Shown here in pieces: positions 4,036 to 5,518 of a stretch of DNA of 5,518 nucleotides. A program made the translations under genes and the position numbers. The DNA is from Chloroflexota bacterium (GTDB lineage: Bacteria; Chloroflexota; Dehalococcoidia; Tepidiformales; Tepidiformaceae). Each line of letters begins with the position of its first letter. Within the stretch, counting starts at the first letter, position 1. Location: assembly GCA_025350285.1 (NCBI GenBank), contig JANXYE010000410.1, positions 1 to 5,518 of the forward strand, read 5' to 3'. The notes below the pieces were generated by a model, which worked only from the letters and a program-made list of their open reading frames with translations, was not told the origin of the DNA and made no database searches.

Positions 4036-5518
4036 ATGGGTTCGAAACGCAACGCCTGGCGGGCGGTCGCCGCGCTCCTGAGCGTGCTGCTGTTCGCGGC
4101 CTGCGGCGGGGGTGGGCGCGCGACAGCCCCGGGGAAGGTGAGCGTGGTGGAGACGCCCGGCGTAACTCCGGCCGCCTCGCGCACGGCCACCGTCCAGCCG
4201 ACCGCGGAGACCCAGTCGGCCGCCGGCGGGCTTGCGGCGGCGGCTAGCGCTCTGCTCGACGGCCACACGGGGGAAGCGGTCGCCCGCTACACCGGCCTGG
4301 CGGCGACGGCGGTTGGTGTCCAACGGACCAGCGCTCTCATGGGGCTGGCGCGGGTACTGGATGTCTCGGGCGAGCCAGGCGAGGCCGAAGCCGCGATGCG
4401 CGCGGCTGTCGCCGAATCCGGACTGGCGAGCGAAGGAATGAGCGCACGCTTCGGACTCGCGTACCGGCTCTCCCGCGCGGGCCGTTTCAGCGAATCGGCG
4501 GCGCGGCTCTCGCCCTTCCTCTCGGCCCCAGCGAGCGCCTTGCGCCCGTACGCGCTGGCCGAACTCGGCGACGCGCTCGTGCGGTCCGGCGCTGCCGGAG
4601 CTTCGACTGAGCCGTGGGACGCCTTGCTCGCTATGCCAGCTCTGCCGGCGTCGCTCGGCGCCCGCGGCTGGCGCGGACGCGCGGCGGTGGCCTGGGAGGC
4701 CGGAGATGCCGCCGGTTACTTCGACGCTTCGGCCCGGTCTCTGTCGCTGGTCGAGAATCCCGGACTTCGGTTGGAGCGTGGACGGCGCTTCCTTGACAGC
4801 GGGAGCGGCGGGGCGGGGATCGCGGAGTTCCAGGCGGTCGTGGTCTCGGCGCCGGCCTCCGGCAACGCCCTGGGGGCGCTGCGCGAACTCCAGAAGCTGA
4901 ACGTGGCCGTCGCGGCCGGGCAGGCGGCCCTCGTGCTCTATCGCGCCGGTCAGAACGCCGAGGCGGTGCGAGTCGTGGATCAGGCGGGTGAGGGGCTGAG
5001 CGGCACGGAGGGGTCGATGGCCGCCTACTACGGCGCCGCCGCCCTGGAGGAACTCGGCGAGGATGCTCGTGCCGTCGAACTGTACGACCGCGCGGGAGGC
5101 CTCGCTCCGGGCTCGGTGTACGCGCACCAGGCTCGTTATTGGTCTGCGCGCATTCTTGAGGCAAAGGGCGATCGTGCGGCCGCGGCCTTGCGGTATGCGG
5201 ATGTCGCCGGCGACGCGGGCGGCGAGTTCGCTGCCGAGGGCGCCTTCCGGACAGGCTACATGGCCTACCTGGAGGGCCGCACGGAAGAAGCAGCCACGAC
5301 CTGGGAGCGACTAACGGGCGTCGGCGGAGCACGAAACTGGTACTGGGTGGGCAAGGTGAAGGCCGCGGCCGGCGAGCCCCTGGCGGCCCGAGCGGCGTGG
5401 GCCGCCGCGGCGGCCGGCGCGGGTTCAGAGTTCTATGCACGCCTGGCGAAATCGCGACTTGATGGAGCGGGCTGGCCGGGAGCCGTCCCGTTTCGGGAGG
5501 CGGACCTCGGCGGCCCGG
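4036..5518 (+). CDS. Slt70-like lytic transglycosylase lipoprotein, C-terminus missing
   Basis: The visible 494 residues start with a lipoprotein signal: MGSKRNAWR, a hydrophobic stretch to residue 22, then LFAAC with Cys23 as the lipidated residue (Phe at -3 is tolerated but not typical). A flexible Ala/Thr/Pro/Gly linker covers about 24-65. From about 66 onward it is alanine-rich helical repeats of TPR/Slt type, such as GQNAEAVRVVDQA, GEDARAVELYDRA and GRTEEAATTWERL. Two segments are characteristic of the doughnut domain of soluble lytic transglycosylases: QARYWSARILEAKGD (365-379) and NWYWVGKVKAAAGEPLAARAAW (434-455), followed by EFYARLAKSRL (465-475). The catalytic SLT domain would follow in the missing part, so enzymatic activity is inferred. 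The protein is probably anchored outside the cytoplasmic membrane, acting on peptidoglycan. A plain TPR lipoprotein is the main alternative. Confidence 0.82.
   Translation, partial: MGSKRNAWRAVAALLSVLLFAACGGGGRATAPGKVSVVETPGVTPAASRTATVQPTAETQSAAGGLAAAASALLDGHTGEAVARYTGLAATAVGVQRTSALMGLARVLDVSGEPGEAEAAMRAAVAESGLASEGMSARFGLAYRLSRAGRFSESAARLSPFLSAPASALRPYALAELGDALVRSGAAGASTEPWDALLAMPALPASLGARGWRGRAAVAWEAGDAAGYFDASARSLSLVENPGLRLERGRRFLDSGSGGAGIAEFQAVVVSAPASGNALGALRELQKLNVAVAAGQAALVLYRAGQNAEAVRVVDQAGEGLSGTEGSMAAYYGAAALEELGEDARAVELYDRAGGLAPGSVYAHQARYWSARILEAKGDRAAAALRYADVAGDAGGEFAAEGAFRTGYMAYLEGRTEEAATTWERLTGVGGARNWYWVGKVKAAAGEPLAARAAWAAAAAGAGSEFYARLAKSRLDGAGWPGAVPFREADLGGP

Noticed and set aside
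3964..5127. Minus-strand 387-residue open frame opposite the Slt-like gene
   Set aside because: Arg- and Pro-rich low-complexity translation without domain signatures, while the plus-strand frame has a lipoprotein signal and Slt-type repeats.
4631..5440. Minus-strand 269-residue Arg/Pro-rich open frame
   Set aside because: Typical composition of an antisense frame in GC-rich DNA; no ribosome-binding site or domain seen.

Overview
This is a GC-rich bacterial chromosomal window (roughly two thirds G+C by eye). It carries five protein-coding genes, two of them cut by the window edges, and no RNA genes. Long antisense open frames run opposite the real genes, as expected at this composition. The gene mix suggests a free-living, walled bacterium: a Zn-dependent alcohol dehydrogenase, an SDR oxidoreductase, a Uma2-type nuclease, an alanine racemase and a Slt70-like lipoprotein. 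My tentative lineage guess is Chloroflexota, from general family distribution only; no marker gene in the window settles it.

Left part (1-1060): a medium-chain Zn alcohol dehydrogenase on the minus strand, lacking its C-terminus, starts at 921. It faces away from a Uma2-family gene on the plus strand (1060-1611). The 138-bp gap between them holds a -10-like box for each gene, an 8-bp-arm inverted repeat, a small perfect palindrome and short direct repeats.

Middle part (1612-2759): a 344-bp non-coding stretch carries three diverged copies of a roughly 50-bp element with a palindromic core. It is followed by a complete 267-residue classical SDR (1956-2759). The SDR converges on alanine racemase, and the two stop codons share the tetranucleotide TTAA at 2756-2759.

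Right part (2756-5518): alanine racemase (minus strand, GTG start at 3967) is divergent from a lipoprotein with a long alpha-helical repeat region ending in Slt70-like signatures (plus strand from 4036, running off the window). The second gene has a recognisable -35/-10 pair placed so that the transcript would begin at or next to the ATG, so it is probably leaderless. Alanine racemase supplies D-alanine for peptidoglycan and a lytic transglycosylase cleaves peptidoglycan, so this divergent pair forms a cell-wall module. The dehydrogenase and SDR look like general redox metabolism with unknown substrates.

I see no convincing previously undescribed multi-gene system here. The points most worth a second look are the interspersed palindromic repeats, the probable operator in front of the dehydrogenase, the leaderless lipoprotein gene, and a histidine at the usual carbamylated-lysine position of alanine racemase.
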